64,000 bases of DNA from Onchocerca lupi (taxonomy: Eukaryota > Nematoda > Chromadorea > Rhabditida > Onchocercidae): assembly GCA_028564675.1 (NCBI GenBank), contig JAOVVO010000335.1, positions 1 through 64,000 on the forward strand, in the 5' to 3' direction. Under the pieces are notes generated by a model, which was not told the DNA's origin, searched no databases, and saw nothing but the letters and a program-made list of their open reading frames with translations. Position numbers and translations under genes: made by a program. Shown here one piece after another: positions 11,592 through 23,980 of this stretch; position 1 is the first letter of the stretch, and each line of letters starts with the position of its first letter.

Positions 11592-14309
11592 ATCTATAAG
11601 AAATATTTAATTTGTTCTAATAATTAGATAAGAAAATTTTGAGCAATTGCATGTATTTCTCAGCTATCGAGAAATTTAACTACACGTTATTGCATTTTTG
11701 ATATGAACTGAAGACATTTATCCTATCTAAACTACTAATCAATGAATTGAAATGGGCATGAAAGATGAAATTCGAAATTTCTTAGCTTGTGAACGATCGA
11801 TTTTAGCAGTGATATGTTCATGAAGAATAGCGACAAGGACATATCATTTAAATGAAGGCTGAACGATCGGCAACGTAATGCGTCGTCCTATATTACGCGT
11901 TGGACATTGCATCTGTCACTGCAAATGAGATATTTCGGCAAAAAACTGGTTTATGCTTTCCTCTTCTCTCCAGACTTTTAATCATAACCATCAAGAGAGA
12001 GGACTATTCGGCGGGAAGTCATATTGCATGTTTTGGATAATAAAAATGCAGTGAATGAAATGAAATGCTGAAGAGAAAATTTTGCAGTAAAAAAACTGTG
12101 AACAATGAAGTATGAAAAAGTAATTGATTTCTTCAGCTCTACACAGTTTTGTTTTGAAATGGAGCAGCTGAAATAAAAGAGAGTAAGGTAGTGTAAGAGA
12201 TATGATTCGCTAAGATCAAAATTCGAAGCAAAAAATAGATATCGAAAGGATAATCCAATGATTCTTCAATAACGATTTGAGAGGCAATGAAAAGATCACA
12301 AGGAAAAAGAGAAGAACGGTGATGTTTGGCATCATCTTCACCAGTTTGGCATCCTGAAATAGGAGAATTTAGAGAGCGAAGACACCCAACAGAATTTCTG
12401 GTCCAAAAAGAAATGAAAAAATTCTCTGATTAATGCCATGACAATGAATGAAAGGAACACTTATAATGTTGGTAATTAACTAATTCTGAGTGATCCATAG
12501 CCTTAATAATTCAGGCGCATAATAGAATATCTGTATCAGCAACTCACTACTCCACGATATTAATTCAAATTTTCGAGTTTCTATGGCTACCGATGTATAA
12601 ACCAAAAAGGGGAAACTTTTTTTTAAGCTCTAAGAACTAGCTGGTTTTGCAAGCAATTTTGCTTTGCTCCAGCCTCGTTGGATGAGTATGCATATTCAGA
12701 ATGAATTGAAAAATTGTACGTTCGGATCCTATCCCAATTACATCTTTTTTGTTGATTTGCTAATTTCGAAATAATCAAATGAATGTTCTAAATCTTTTCA
12801 GAGATTAGAGCTTGTTTTTCTACTGTTACGGAGTAGAATTTTACCAATAAAGGAATAGTATGATTTCTGCTGGTGAATGACCATAGCAATGATTCCGAAT
12901 TGCAAAATCAAATTAATTCATTTCATAGTAAACAAAGCTCCCATGTTGTTCTGCGTATTTTCATGTCAGAAATTTTGAGATCGAATGTTGAATACAGTAA
13001 GTTGACATAAAAATAATACTTCTTATTCTTGTCTTGTCATTGAAGTAACATTTTTAAAACACTAATTTCAATAGTACAAATATCATTATAAATTTCTAAG
13101 CCAATAGTTACACCGCTATTTGTTTAGTGATCTCTGTATTTATTGTTGAACAATCAAAAGATCACTAATTTATCAGTTTATAACAAATAGTCATAGGATT
13201 TCATAAGTTGTCAGTCTTGATATTTAAGTAGGAAGGGAGGAAAATTAAATGAATTGAAGGTCATAGATCATTCTACCCTATTTCATAAGCGAAAAACCTG
13301 ATTTTATTTCAATGGAAGAATAATTGAAGAAAAATCCTTCTTTTCAACGAAATGATGCCGACAGTTTATACTAATTATTATGTGAGAGCCCGCATTTCAT
13401 CAATTTATTTCAGAATTCAAAAGATTTTTATGTTTCGAAGCGCTTGCATGTCTTTATTTTATTCTATTCCTTCTATTTCTTTTCAACAACTTAGCATTAT
13501 TGATGATAAACATTATGCAGTTAGCATTGCAGATATAATTTCCGACACCAATGTTTCAGTGCCTGATTGAACAGACTAAGTTAAAGAGGCGGAAAGGTTG
13601 TACAATAATTTGCTAAAAATACCGCTTCGAATGAAATGCCTTTTGATGCTTGAAGAGTGAGTGATTTAATCGGATAACTGTAATTGAAATAAAATGACAG
13701 TCCATGACATTTGATCTTGATTAGTTGATTGACTGAAGAGGTAACTGAATGGATAAACATTTAAGCTTAAAAATACTAAGATTAAAGATCTTTTTGGGTA
13801 ACTATCAGGATGCATGGAAGTCTTCATATTCAGCAATAAATGCCAACAACGAAACTTTTATCGCCGTGATCATTTTTGAAATGTTTATTCCGACTGTTGA
13901 AATAATTTCCATCTTCATGCAATGCAGCTCATCTCACCAATATTATTTGTTTTCTCTGACATATTTCTTTTCCATTTTCTTTTTTCCATGTTCCCTTTTT
14001 CTTTGAATTCTATTAATTAAAATATGTCAAATAAATGAACAACAATTAATTCTTATTAATTCATTGCTTTTCTGATTTTTGAATTCAGCAAGTAAGCAAT
14101 TGTGGTAGTATGTGCTAATGTTGATGCATACCAATTTATTGTTATTTAAAAGACAAAAAAGAGAAGAACAAATAGATTTACTCAATCTTTTGATTTATTG
14201 ATCGTTTATTGATTGTTTCATTTAATTTTTGCCGGTTTTTGAGACGTTGAGAATCATGACTGTGTCATTTTTTTTACTCGGTATTAATAAATAGCAGGGA
14301 GATAGATAT
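11592..14309. other. Intergenic DNA between divergent genes
   Basis: This stretch lies between the divergently transcribed small membrane-protein gene and the acid phosphatase gene, so it should hold both promoters. Open frames at 13352-13570 and 13749-14006 show no family motif or splice partner. I recognise no RNA gene here. Confidence 0.5.
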
Positions 14310-17300
14310 ATGTGGAAAATATACCGAATCATTTTGCTTTGGATATGCGTCATTCTGATTGATTTAATCGTCAATGCAGAAGGATCAGATGAAGAGCTCG
14401 TTTATGTTCAGGCCGTCTGGAGGCATGGTGATCGAGCACCAAACAAATTACCATATCCAAACGATGAATACAACGAAACAGCTTGGCCTAGAGGATGGGG
14501 CGAAATAACAAATGTTTGATTCTTTCAAAAATTTTACTCACTTTCGTCAATCATTGATATCTATCTTTTCGAAAGGATCGAAAAAATTCAATTTATTGAG
14601 AAGAGGATTATGCTATTGATGTTTTAACCTTCTTATTCCAAAAAATATGATCTTCGTTAAAAAGAAACTGAAAGTTTTCTCGCCTTCTTCTTGTTTTGAA
14701 TATAATTAAGATCTTTGGATATAATATTACAGTGTATTTGAGGTTGGAATAATGCAAATGTATGAACTTGGGCAATTCTTTCGAAGAAGGTACGCTTCAT
14801 TCATTACAAACTACAACGGAGAAGATGTAAATTCTTTTTACTATTCATTATAATTCAATGGTTTTTAAAGATCTTTAAAGTTCAAACAAAAAAAAAAAAA
14901 AAAAACGTCTTCGAAATAGTGCCACAGGATAGGACAACTTTTTGAAGCTAAATTTCGACTTAAAAAGAAGGAAGAAGATGCACCTATTTTTTTTTTTTTT
15001 TGAAAATTTTAGAGCAAAATAAAACGGTTAACTACCACTAGTCGTATTCTTTAATTAATCATATTCTTCAATAAAGAAATTTTGCATTCTTTTTTTTCTT
15101 AAAATTGAAATAAATCCGGGCACTTACTGGAAGCATTAGACATTTGCTAATCCAACAATCAGATTAAAAAGGTTACTTTTGATAAATGGGTGAATTGTCG
15201 CTCAAAAATTTCTCTCTTCTTCATTTGTACACAATGCGTATGAAAAGCAGGTGAAAAGAACTTTTGTGTAATTACTAATTTCACATAGCAGAAATAAAAG
15301 TTTTAATAGTGAAGGAGCGAGCTGTCATTTCTTTGTTAAAGGTAAGGTAATTAATTTATTCACTTTTCAGGTAACTATGATATCGTCGAAATCGAATCGA
15401 ACTATAGCCAGCGCATTAGCTGTGCTTCGTGGCTTCTTTCCAGCCAGTGGCCAAGAAGTATGGCTAGGCAATGAACAGTGGCAACCGATACCATTTCAAA
15501 TCGCAACCACAAATGCTGTAAGATTTGCATCGCTTTTTTGTTTCCATGGAAATGCTCCTCTTCGACTGTATGGAATATTTGTTGATGAAAGATTGCTATA
15601 TTTCCAAACCTGATTATATAATTTAAATTGCGAACTAACTCTTATGGTACTGGCAAATCAGACCGTCCCATCCCTCATCACAATGATATATTTATCATAT
15701 AACTTTGGTTTTCATTATTTAATATATAACTTTGCTATAATATTTATCATATAACCATTATTAGATTAAAAATTGGTACATTTAAAAACACTCTGTCTTC
15801 TTTTTCAAGCTTCATAATCTATAAGAATGGCATTTTAATATAAAAATTTCCTAGTATTTCACAATAATTTTCGGATCATCATTAGCTTCGACAAAATTAA
15901 CTATGAAAAAACAAAAATTAACTATCAAATAGTTTCGTTCCACTTATTCCTTCCTTGCTACTACCGATGATTATTGCTCTTTCGATTAAAAGTAACAAAT
16001 GGATGGTGTTTATCCAGAAAGTGCATTTGAAATTGTATAGTTAAGTAGCACTTTTATTGCAGATGCTCAAACCGACAAGTTTCGATTGTCTAAAATATGA
16101 ACTTGAGACTGAAAAAGAGAATGAAATGTTAGTGAGAAACATAAATAAGAAATATGCCTATTTCTTTGAGTTTCTTGCAAACGTTACTGGATTTAAGAAG
16201 GTGGATTTCAAAAAGGCTGCTTCATTATATAATATTCAAAGAGAGGTCTGCTCTTCTTTTTTATGACATTTTCAAAGAGAAACATTGCTTTGAAGTATTT
16301 GAAAATTTCTTCATCAACCATGAAGAAAGGTTTAACAACTGTTCAGCATCTATGGAGCTAATGAAATATTTGCATAGAAATAGCTTCCATCGAAGGAACC
16401 ATTTTTAGATAGATCATAATATGACGCAACCAGCATGGGTATATCAAACCTGGTCTCAGTTTGACAATGAGACAACTATAGATATTATAAAGAATTTGAA
16501 AAGAATTTATCGCATTTCGAAATTTAATTCATCACAAAAGGCTCGACTACGCGGCGGACTGTTGATGGAAGACTGGATCAGTCGAGCCAAAAATGTATCG
16601 CTAGGATTACCGGTTACTCCACGTAAAATCAAACTTCATTCTGCTGTATGTTTTTTTTTTTTTCGCTTTTTGAATTTTATTTCTTCAGCGATCGCTTTAC
16701 TATTAAAATTCACTACCAAATTCTGCAAAAGAATGGTAGTCTTCATCTTTGCTCTCTCTTATAACATTAATTATCGTGAACAATGGCAAGTTTTATCCTA
16801 GTACAATATAAGTAATATATCTAAGCAATACGAGCAGGAGTTATAACTCGTTCTGTCTTTGACAGGTACACTAATAGTTCATTAGCAATAGGGGAAAAAT
16901 AACTGATGCAGTGCTTGGATAGTGGAGCACCTTTTGCATACCTTTTGTATAAATCTTAAATTACCGAAATTTTATGGACCTAATCCTTTGAAAAAGCTTA
17001 GTCTAGCTTAGTTAATACAGAATTATATTGTAATTCTGTATTAACTAAGCTAGACATTCTTGATTTTTTGACAAAATTAAGATATGTACTGGTTATGAGT
17101 ACAATGGAAGGATATATGATTATTTATCTGCATCACATTCAACACAAGGAAAATTAGAGCCTTTGAGGGTTTATGAAAAACAAAATTTAATTTGGTAACA
17201 AGAAATCCTAAAGCCTTTTTGACAACTTGAAACTTTGCGAAAGTAAGTGATTTTTTGTTATCTGTTTTATCCATATGATTTTTATGCACACAAACTCCTG

Positions 17301-19645
17301 GGGAACCTTCTGTTACCCGGCGTTCCCTAAACCGTGCTTGTAGTAATGAGATTATAGCTTAACTTAAGCAACTAATGCCACACATTACCATCAGCAGCAA
17401 AATTATCGTTTGCATTTAAATTATTTCTACCGAGCAAACTACCATCTCTACTATGCATGTCGATCCTTATCCGCCCCCATGTTGGAGGCCTCAACCTGAT
17501 GCTACATGGATTTCAAGCGATAAGTATGAAAAAGTTGATATTTTTGAAATAGGTAAGAAAAAGGGAAATGCGAAAGTAACAAGCTAACAGACAACTAGGT
17601 GATGGCACCGCTACTACTGCCAGTATAGTAAAAGTTAGTAGTGTTGTTTTGTAACAATTCCAATGACAGGCGGCTATGGCTAACTCTATAATGTATTTTG
17701 GTGGAGAGGTGATGGCAGATTGATATTATAACTTAGACTGTTTTCCATTTATTCTAAGTGCTAATACTAATAAAGAGTGGTTAGATGAAGATGACATAGC
17801 AGTGGAGCTTGCAGATTCTACAAATAAAGCCCTCTTTGCAGGCTGGCTGGCTGAATATGGGAAAAATGGATAAGTGGAGATAAATAGGGCAGGAGAAATG
17901 CTTAGCTGCATCAGACAGATTAAGATTGATTTTGGTCGTGATATTCAAGTCACTCAAAATCAGCTGTTTTCAATAGGAGATATAGTAAACTCCTTCATAG
18001 CAGAAGATCTCTTCACGTCTACAAAAAATCATTAGGCTAGCAGAAATGCGTAAAAACAGGCTTACTTCAGTCAATTTTCTACCAATCAATGCTGGCATCT
18101 CAGGAGGATTAATGGTATCGTAAGTAAACAATTGCAAAATAGATAATCAAGTTTCTATTGAATCATTTAGAATCATCAGAGTTGTCATTTGAATCGAACA
18201 ATATCTTTCCCTTCACTCAGTTATTTCACAGAAAAAGTTAATCTGCGATGAATAAGTGATCAGTGATAGGTAATCAATTAGCCATCAATCAACCAGATAG
18301 ATTCTTACTAGTTAAAAGAATTCCAAATAACAAATACTTCTGCTTTAGCATGACGGCACTCTGCTGGCTCTAATGTATGCTCTAGGCGTTGGCAACAATT
18401 TGCTCATTCCGTATGCTTCGTGTGCCATAATGGAGACTTACAAGAAGGCAAATAATCATACAACAGTTAAGGTTTGTACAAAAAATCATCATATTATCTA
18501 CAGAAAATTGACTACGTCAACTCTTCTTTTACGTAACTCTTTCACGTAACAGGTTGCGACCAGGATTAAGTTTATTTATTTACAAAAGACTAAGCATCGA
18601 TGCACACTTGCATTAATGTTTACTTTTCTCAAATAGGATGACTTCAGTTCAAAGTTTTCGAAACCTTACAGTTTTTCTACAAGAATGGAACCGTAGTATA
18701 TCAGTTAGCATTACCTGGTTGTCCATCAGTTGATAATTGCACGATTACACAAGTGGCAAAAGCGGTTTCCGGAAGAAGTGTTCGAAGTCTGCAACAACTG
18801 AACGAGGTAACTTTTTTTTACAATATTAAAATCGAATATTGTTAAGAAAAAGTTCTTTATTAGGTAAACTGAGATAAGAATTTTAAGTTCCATTTGATGG
18901 CCTGAAATTTAGTCTTTAGATCAAGATTTTAAATTCCAAAAATTTATGTTCGGAAGACTGCTACCAAAAGGCAGCAAAGATCCTATCAAATGTGTGCTGG
19001 GAAAATGAAAAAAAAAAACTTAAAAAAAAAGTACGTCCTCTCCTGATCGCAACTGATAAAGCCCCGTTACAGTCAATATCGATTATTTGTGCCTGCAATA
19101 CCGCTGCATTCAGAAGAAACATTTCTGAAATGACAATTTTTTAAATCCAAAATTGATTTAACTTAACTGCGCTAAATTTTCATTAAAAATACAGAAATCA
19201 ATTCCTTGAACTAATTCCTTCCATAAATGGCTGATAAGTCTTTAATCCCGCTGATTTAGTGTATAATTTAAACTCATTTTAAATTAATTTCCTTTAGTGT
19301 GAATAAATATTATGCAGACTGTGCTAAACTTGAATGGCTTCTTGTATTCAGTTAATATTAATTTCCTTCAAGCAGTCCTATTTTTTATGCTGTAGGAATG
19401 GGTTATGTCAAATGTCTTCATTTCTTTGGATAATGAACATTAAATGGTAAAAGTTTTACATATGAAAATAAAAATAATTTCATAATTTGACTGAAAATCA
19501 AACGTTTTATTTAAATTTGCAGATTTGTAGTTCAGCTTCATCTGGATACATCGCCACAGGTTTTTTAACAATCGGCTGTTTCAATACGCCATCAGTTGCA
19601 GCAATGTTGTATCTGATTTATCAAATTTTTGTTAGCAAATTATGA
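14310..19645 (+). CDS. Histidine acid phosphatase, secreted or membrane-tethered
   Basis: Exons are 14310-14513, 14743-14826, 15371-15517, 16063-16245, 16409-16645, 18349-18471, 18672-18806 and 19523-19645, giving 411 residues in closed phase. Residues 1-24 are a signal peptide. RHGDRAP at 38-44 is the branch-2 histidine phosphatase signature, with His39 as the phospho-acceptor. The second catalytic pair, HDGT, starts exon 6 (His286-Asp287). Other family blocks are WGEITN/VGIMQMYELGQFFRRRY, LKPTSFDCLKYE, YAYFFEFLANVTG and LRGGLLMEDW. The last exon ends in a hydrophobic stretch (SVAAMLYLIYQIFV) with only SKL after it, which suits a GPI signal or tail anchor. Two junctions are less certain: the exon 2 acceptor is TTTGAG rather than the TTACAG 10 nt upstream, and the exon 4 donor is GTCTGC. 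The enzyme hydrolyses phosphomonoesters at the cell surface or outside the cell. Intron 5 (1.7 kb) holds a bacterial-like insert. Confidence 0.9.
16850..18130 (+). pseudogene. Bacterial-looking (Wolbachia-like) decayed insert in the acid phosphatase intron
   Basis: This part of intron 5 lacks the poly-T texture of neighbouring introns and reads like broken prokaryotic coding DNA. A 44-codon frame at 17453-17587 starts MHVDPYPPPCWRPQPDATW. About 17675-18040 in + frame, interrupted by several stops, gives blocks such as NSIMYFGGEVMAD, EWLDEDDIAVELADSTNKA, LFAGWLAEYGKN and FGRDIQVTQNQLFSIGD. A minus-strand frame at 17077-17289 contains KSLTFAKFQVVKKALGFL. None has a nematode splice pattern and all are broken. 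The second bacterial fragment in this window (29905-30245) supports an endosymbiont source. I cannot name the donor gene: the first two blocks loosely recall a secretion-channel (VirB6/TrbL-type) protein, a weak guess. Boundaries are approximate. Confidence 0.55.
17001..17055. repeat. Perfect 25-bp inverted repeat (hairpin)
   Basis: Arms 17001-17025 and 17031-17055 are exact reverse complements (outer end gtctagcttag, inner end cagaatta) around a 5-nt loop, tattg. No mismatch is present. It lies at the left part of the bacterial-like insert and looks like a bacterial intergenic palindrome or terminator, although no T-tract follows directly. Confidence 0.95.
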
Positions 19646-22600
19646 AATTTCACTTTTTGTTCATTAAAATAGACCATCCATTTGTTGATCCTAGTATGAG
19701 CTATTGTTTATTGTTGAATGTGATAAATGATTGATAATTAATGAAGAATGAAAAATGATTATGCCCATCAACTGAGATTTTCCAGAGATATTATATTTAC
19801 AGAAATATTTCACAAGCTATGATATGCTTCCAGTCCTATTTCCGTCAGAACCATCTCATATTTATATATATTAACAAAAAGTTTATACAATTTTCTCTTG
19901 AAAATTTGCCAATCCAGCATCTGAAAGTTTCATGCCTGGTTTTAGAGACTGCAGCAAAATTTTTGTTTTTTATCCTAGAGTTGTACTATCCTGTCAAGAT
20001 CTCTGACAAATCGTTTTTATAAAGTTTTGGTTAAAACAGAAACTCTTAATGTGTTTCGTAGCATAATAATAATAATATGATTTATCACTGTAACAACAAT
20101 ATTAATATCTAGGAAGATCTGCATCGATCTGAACTTATATTAATGATGAATGATATGAACTGTGATAAACAATTTTAGCCTTATCGAGATGTGGGGAATA
20201 AGTTAGATTGCGAATTGGAAGAACTATATCGATTAGATGTTGATTGAATAATTAAAAATGAATCATTGGAATTAACTAACTGAACACAAATGTCGAAAAG
20301 GAAATGATTATCATTGTTAAAATTATCTCAGAAAATATCGATATCACTTCCATCGAATACAACGAATTTTTCTCAGAAATTGCGGTGCTTCTTGTCAACT
20401 TCAATATTAATGAATTATCACAGTTGTTAATAAGGAAGCATCTTATCAGTGATATAAACATTGATAAAAATATAAGGATGAAGAGCAATTTTCGGAATAT
20501 AGCTCATGTTCATATTTCTAACTTTTGGAAGCAAGTAGATTCATCAGTATAAAGTGCTATGCTGCTTAGAAAAGTTCTGACATTAAAACTTGGGAATTCT
20601 TGTTTACTTCTGAAAGATGAGTAGAACGTTGATAAGCGCTAAAAACACTGATGTTTTAGCGTTCTCTTATCTTCCAATCGTCTCCTGTAATGTATGATAT
20701 GAGAAATAGAATGTCTTACTAGCGAATAGAAACGGCAAGGCTTATTATAATTGATCTAAAATGCTACTAAATTAATCTATTTTTAATTGAGTTAATATCA
20801 TATCATCGACGAACAAACTTTTAACTTCCTTACAGTGGCGATCGTATGAACAGAAATAGTGCACACTCCATTTTGTCAGCTTGAGTGTTTTAGTATTGAA
20901 ATTCTAAAATCGAGGAATTTCGTGTTCCAGAATCAATCACAGGAAAAAAGCGATAATCTTGCAAAATTTCTCCTGAAGCTTAACTTGAATATTCATCTTT
21001 TTTTTTTTTCATTGCGGCCACTGGGCAGTATGTCCACTTGAAGGTAATGAAAGCCTTACTGTTCCAATTCCAAATTATTTTGAGGAAAATCTTCTCAACT
21101 GATGTTCCTTGAATTTTTGCTGTGGCACTTGCTAGGCAATTTAAGTTTTTCTTGTTTACTTGTTCATAAACATCAATAGAGAGCAAAGATTATTACTCTG
21201 TCAAATTATTCCTTCTGTTAAATGAGAGAGCTTAATTGGTTAGATTATTTTCACGAATCATTGCTTTGCCTAATCGAACTTATTAGAGTAATTGCTCGGT
21301 GTGAACTCCCCTGAAGTTCACATGAAAAAATTCATAAAAAATGTAAGTTGATAATACTGCGTTTTTTCAGAAACAATACCAAATGTCTAAAAAGAATTGA
21401 GCATTTTGATGATGTGAATAACAAAGTGAACGATTTACTTTTTACTGCAAACAATCTCTTTTTTTCATTCGATTTAATGCTCATTTAAATTAGAATGAAA
21501 GATATTAGATAGAATAGAAAGAAAGAAAAAAAAAAAAAAAAAAAACATCAAATTGGTTTTATGATTCCTAAATTAAACCATTGGAATGTCGATTCAACTA
21601 TTGCGCCTTCATAACGATTTGAATGACAAGAAGTGTTTAAATTGTAACTTTATTACGATTACTTATAAAAGCTATGACAAAGTATCAGAAAATTTCAACG
21701 TTCAATGAAGTTTGCTCTATTGGTGGTGGAAAGCAAGCATTAGTTTCTTCAAATTAGCCTCATCGAAAATTTTCAGTCCAACTGCTTTGAAAATTTATTA
21801 TAATTTATCTCTTTATATTGACTGCAAAATAAGACAAGATGTTAAAATCGTCATTTTTTGTATATTGGATAGTGATTTTCGAACTCATTCTCAATGATAT
21901 GACTGCAGTTTCATTCGTCAAGATGGTAGAATTTCTTTTTTTCTTTTTTTTTGAATGCTTATGATATATCATTTTCAGGGACTTATCAAATAGCTGAAAA
22001 CTAAGAGCTGCAACAGTTCTTTATATCACATTCGAATGATTTTTGATGACTGCAGGAAAAAACTTTTAATCTTATTATCGATAGATTGCTGAAAATCGAT
22101 CATTAGGAGTAAGCGTAGTTTGTCTTCATATTAACTTCAATTGGAGTATCTGTTTGGCGCTTACACTGCTGTTTGTTTTCATCATTATTAATTAGTTTTA
22201 TTGTAAGATTGTAAGAATATGTTGCAATAAATTGATCTCATTTTGATAAAAGCATTTCAGATTTAGTCCTTATCAAGCTAAAGATGATTAGTACCTACAA
22301 TGCACACATTATGTTCCTATAGACTGCAAGTGTTGATGATTTCCAGATCATCAAGATTGCTGTATGATTAGCCGTTATTCGAATTTGTTTGTACTAATCA
22401 CTTCATTTCATGTCATCCGTTATTTATTTAAAGATTATTTAAGCTCAAATAGCTAATTCTATCATGAATGCTGGGCCGTTTTTTTAATCTAATTATCATC
22501 TCCTTCTTTAAGAAAATCACAGCCAAGTTCTGAAAAAATTGTGTTGCTATGGGATGAATGTGTGATAAGAACAAAAAGAAAGAATTCAATGGTGGAGACT

Positions 22601-23934
22601 ATCAATTTGTTTTGTGCGATTAGTGTGATAACGTGAGTGATAAGACTTAGATGAAAGTGCATTTATTGCTGCTTCCAAAACACGGCCATATGGCAATTTT
22701 TGAAGATCCAAAATGGAAGTCGTGAAGAATGGGACTAGGTATGGTATGGAAGATGAGGATTATAATTTCAGAACATCAGCTATGACTCATTTTTCAAAAT
22801 AATTTCCTAAGCGAAGCAAGAATATGATCAGAGATTATACGGGATATAATCGTGTCTGATTTTATCATTTTATTATCACTGCGATCGGATGAAAAGACGA
22901 ACGATCATTTCCAGGATCTAATGTTTGATATTCATCATTTTGCTCAATGTACTGCTGATGATTCTCTGCTGCTTTTTTTTCAAGTCTATTGCCATTCTGA
23001 AATATTTTCGCTTTTATTTTTCTTGTTTGACTTCAATTTTCTGAGAAATGTGTGAGTTTGGACGAGGAATAGGTGAGAGATGTCAATTTGAAAAGAAAGT
23101 TTGGCTGGTCTTTACTGCTGTTGAAATGTTTCATCTGTAATTAAATCAAGAATAACTGGATATATTCATTCTTTGTATGAATGAAACCCGATGTTTGTCA
23201 CGATATGAAGTTCAGATGAGCGGCTGCAGATGTTAGTATCAGCAGAAAAGCTGATAACTGCAAACTGCTTGAAGAAAATGGCCTGACATATAAAACTACA
23301 CAAAGCGCAACTCCAACACTGATAGCATGCATTATGTCTCACTATAACAGGTAATCTTCAGCCAATCTTCCTACGCATGCATTTACAACTCTTTCATCCT
23401 TGCACGCAGTACCAATCCAGCACCAATCCATTTATCCCTCTGATATCTTCTACGGAGAAGTCACGCACACACGAGAGGGCACGTATCCTTGGCTAATTTC
23501 CCTTCTAATTCCCGTTGTTTTCTCCTAAAACGTGAGCTAGATATGTACGGGCCATGTTTCTTGGATTTTGCGGTTCTCTCTATTTCGTATGTTTGTTTTG
23601 GGGGCTGGCACGTACATAACTTGGTGAATTAATGACAGGTACAAAGTTTTGCAGCTGCTGAATGGTAATCAGATATTTAATGGGCATCTAAATTTTTCGC
23701 TAGAACATGTATAAGGCACACGTTGTTTAAAGATAACGAAAATCACGCTAATCGTTATTTTCATCACGTTCCTGAGCCATAATATTGCGAAGGTTGTGAA
23801 ATTTTACATAGAATTGGTTTGTAGTTGTTACAGAAGACTGAACTGTAATATCTCTGATTGTTGTATAGGCGATAGTCATTATTATTTTGTTGCTTAATGC
23901 TAAATTTATTGATATCTTTTTTTCATTGTTTCAG
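19646..23934. other. Intergenic DNA upstream of the PRELI gene
   Basis: No gene can be supported in these 4.3 kb. Open frames such as 20304-20552 and 22852-23055 lack motifs and exon partners. The part near 23290-23620 is clearly richer in GC and CpG than its surroundings (tgcacgcagtaccaatccag and cacgcacacacgagaggg) and lies 0.4-0.7 kb before the PRELI start codon, so it may be the promoter. A poly-A tract lies near 21528-21545. Confidence 0.5.
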
Positions 23935-23935
23935 G
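23931..23935 (+). promoter_or_regulatory. Splice acceptor 46 nt before the PRELI start codon
   Basis: The sequence tttttttcattgtttcag ends at 23934, a textbook nematode acceptor. It precedes the start codon at 23981 with no stop-dependent reason to be a coding splice. It is either the spliced-leader trans-splice site or the end of a 5'-UTR intron. Confidence 0.5.
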
Positions 23936-23980
23936 CTTTACGTCCAGTTAGGAATCTATCATTATCAGCAATCGTGACAT

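Noticed and set aside
16154..16408. 84-residue open frame overlapping acid phosphatase exon 4
   Set aside because: Out-of-frame shadow of exon 4 continuing into intron 4; the family sequence LKPTSFDC...FLANVTG is in the other frame.
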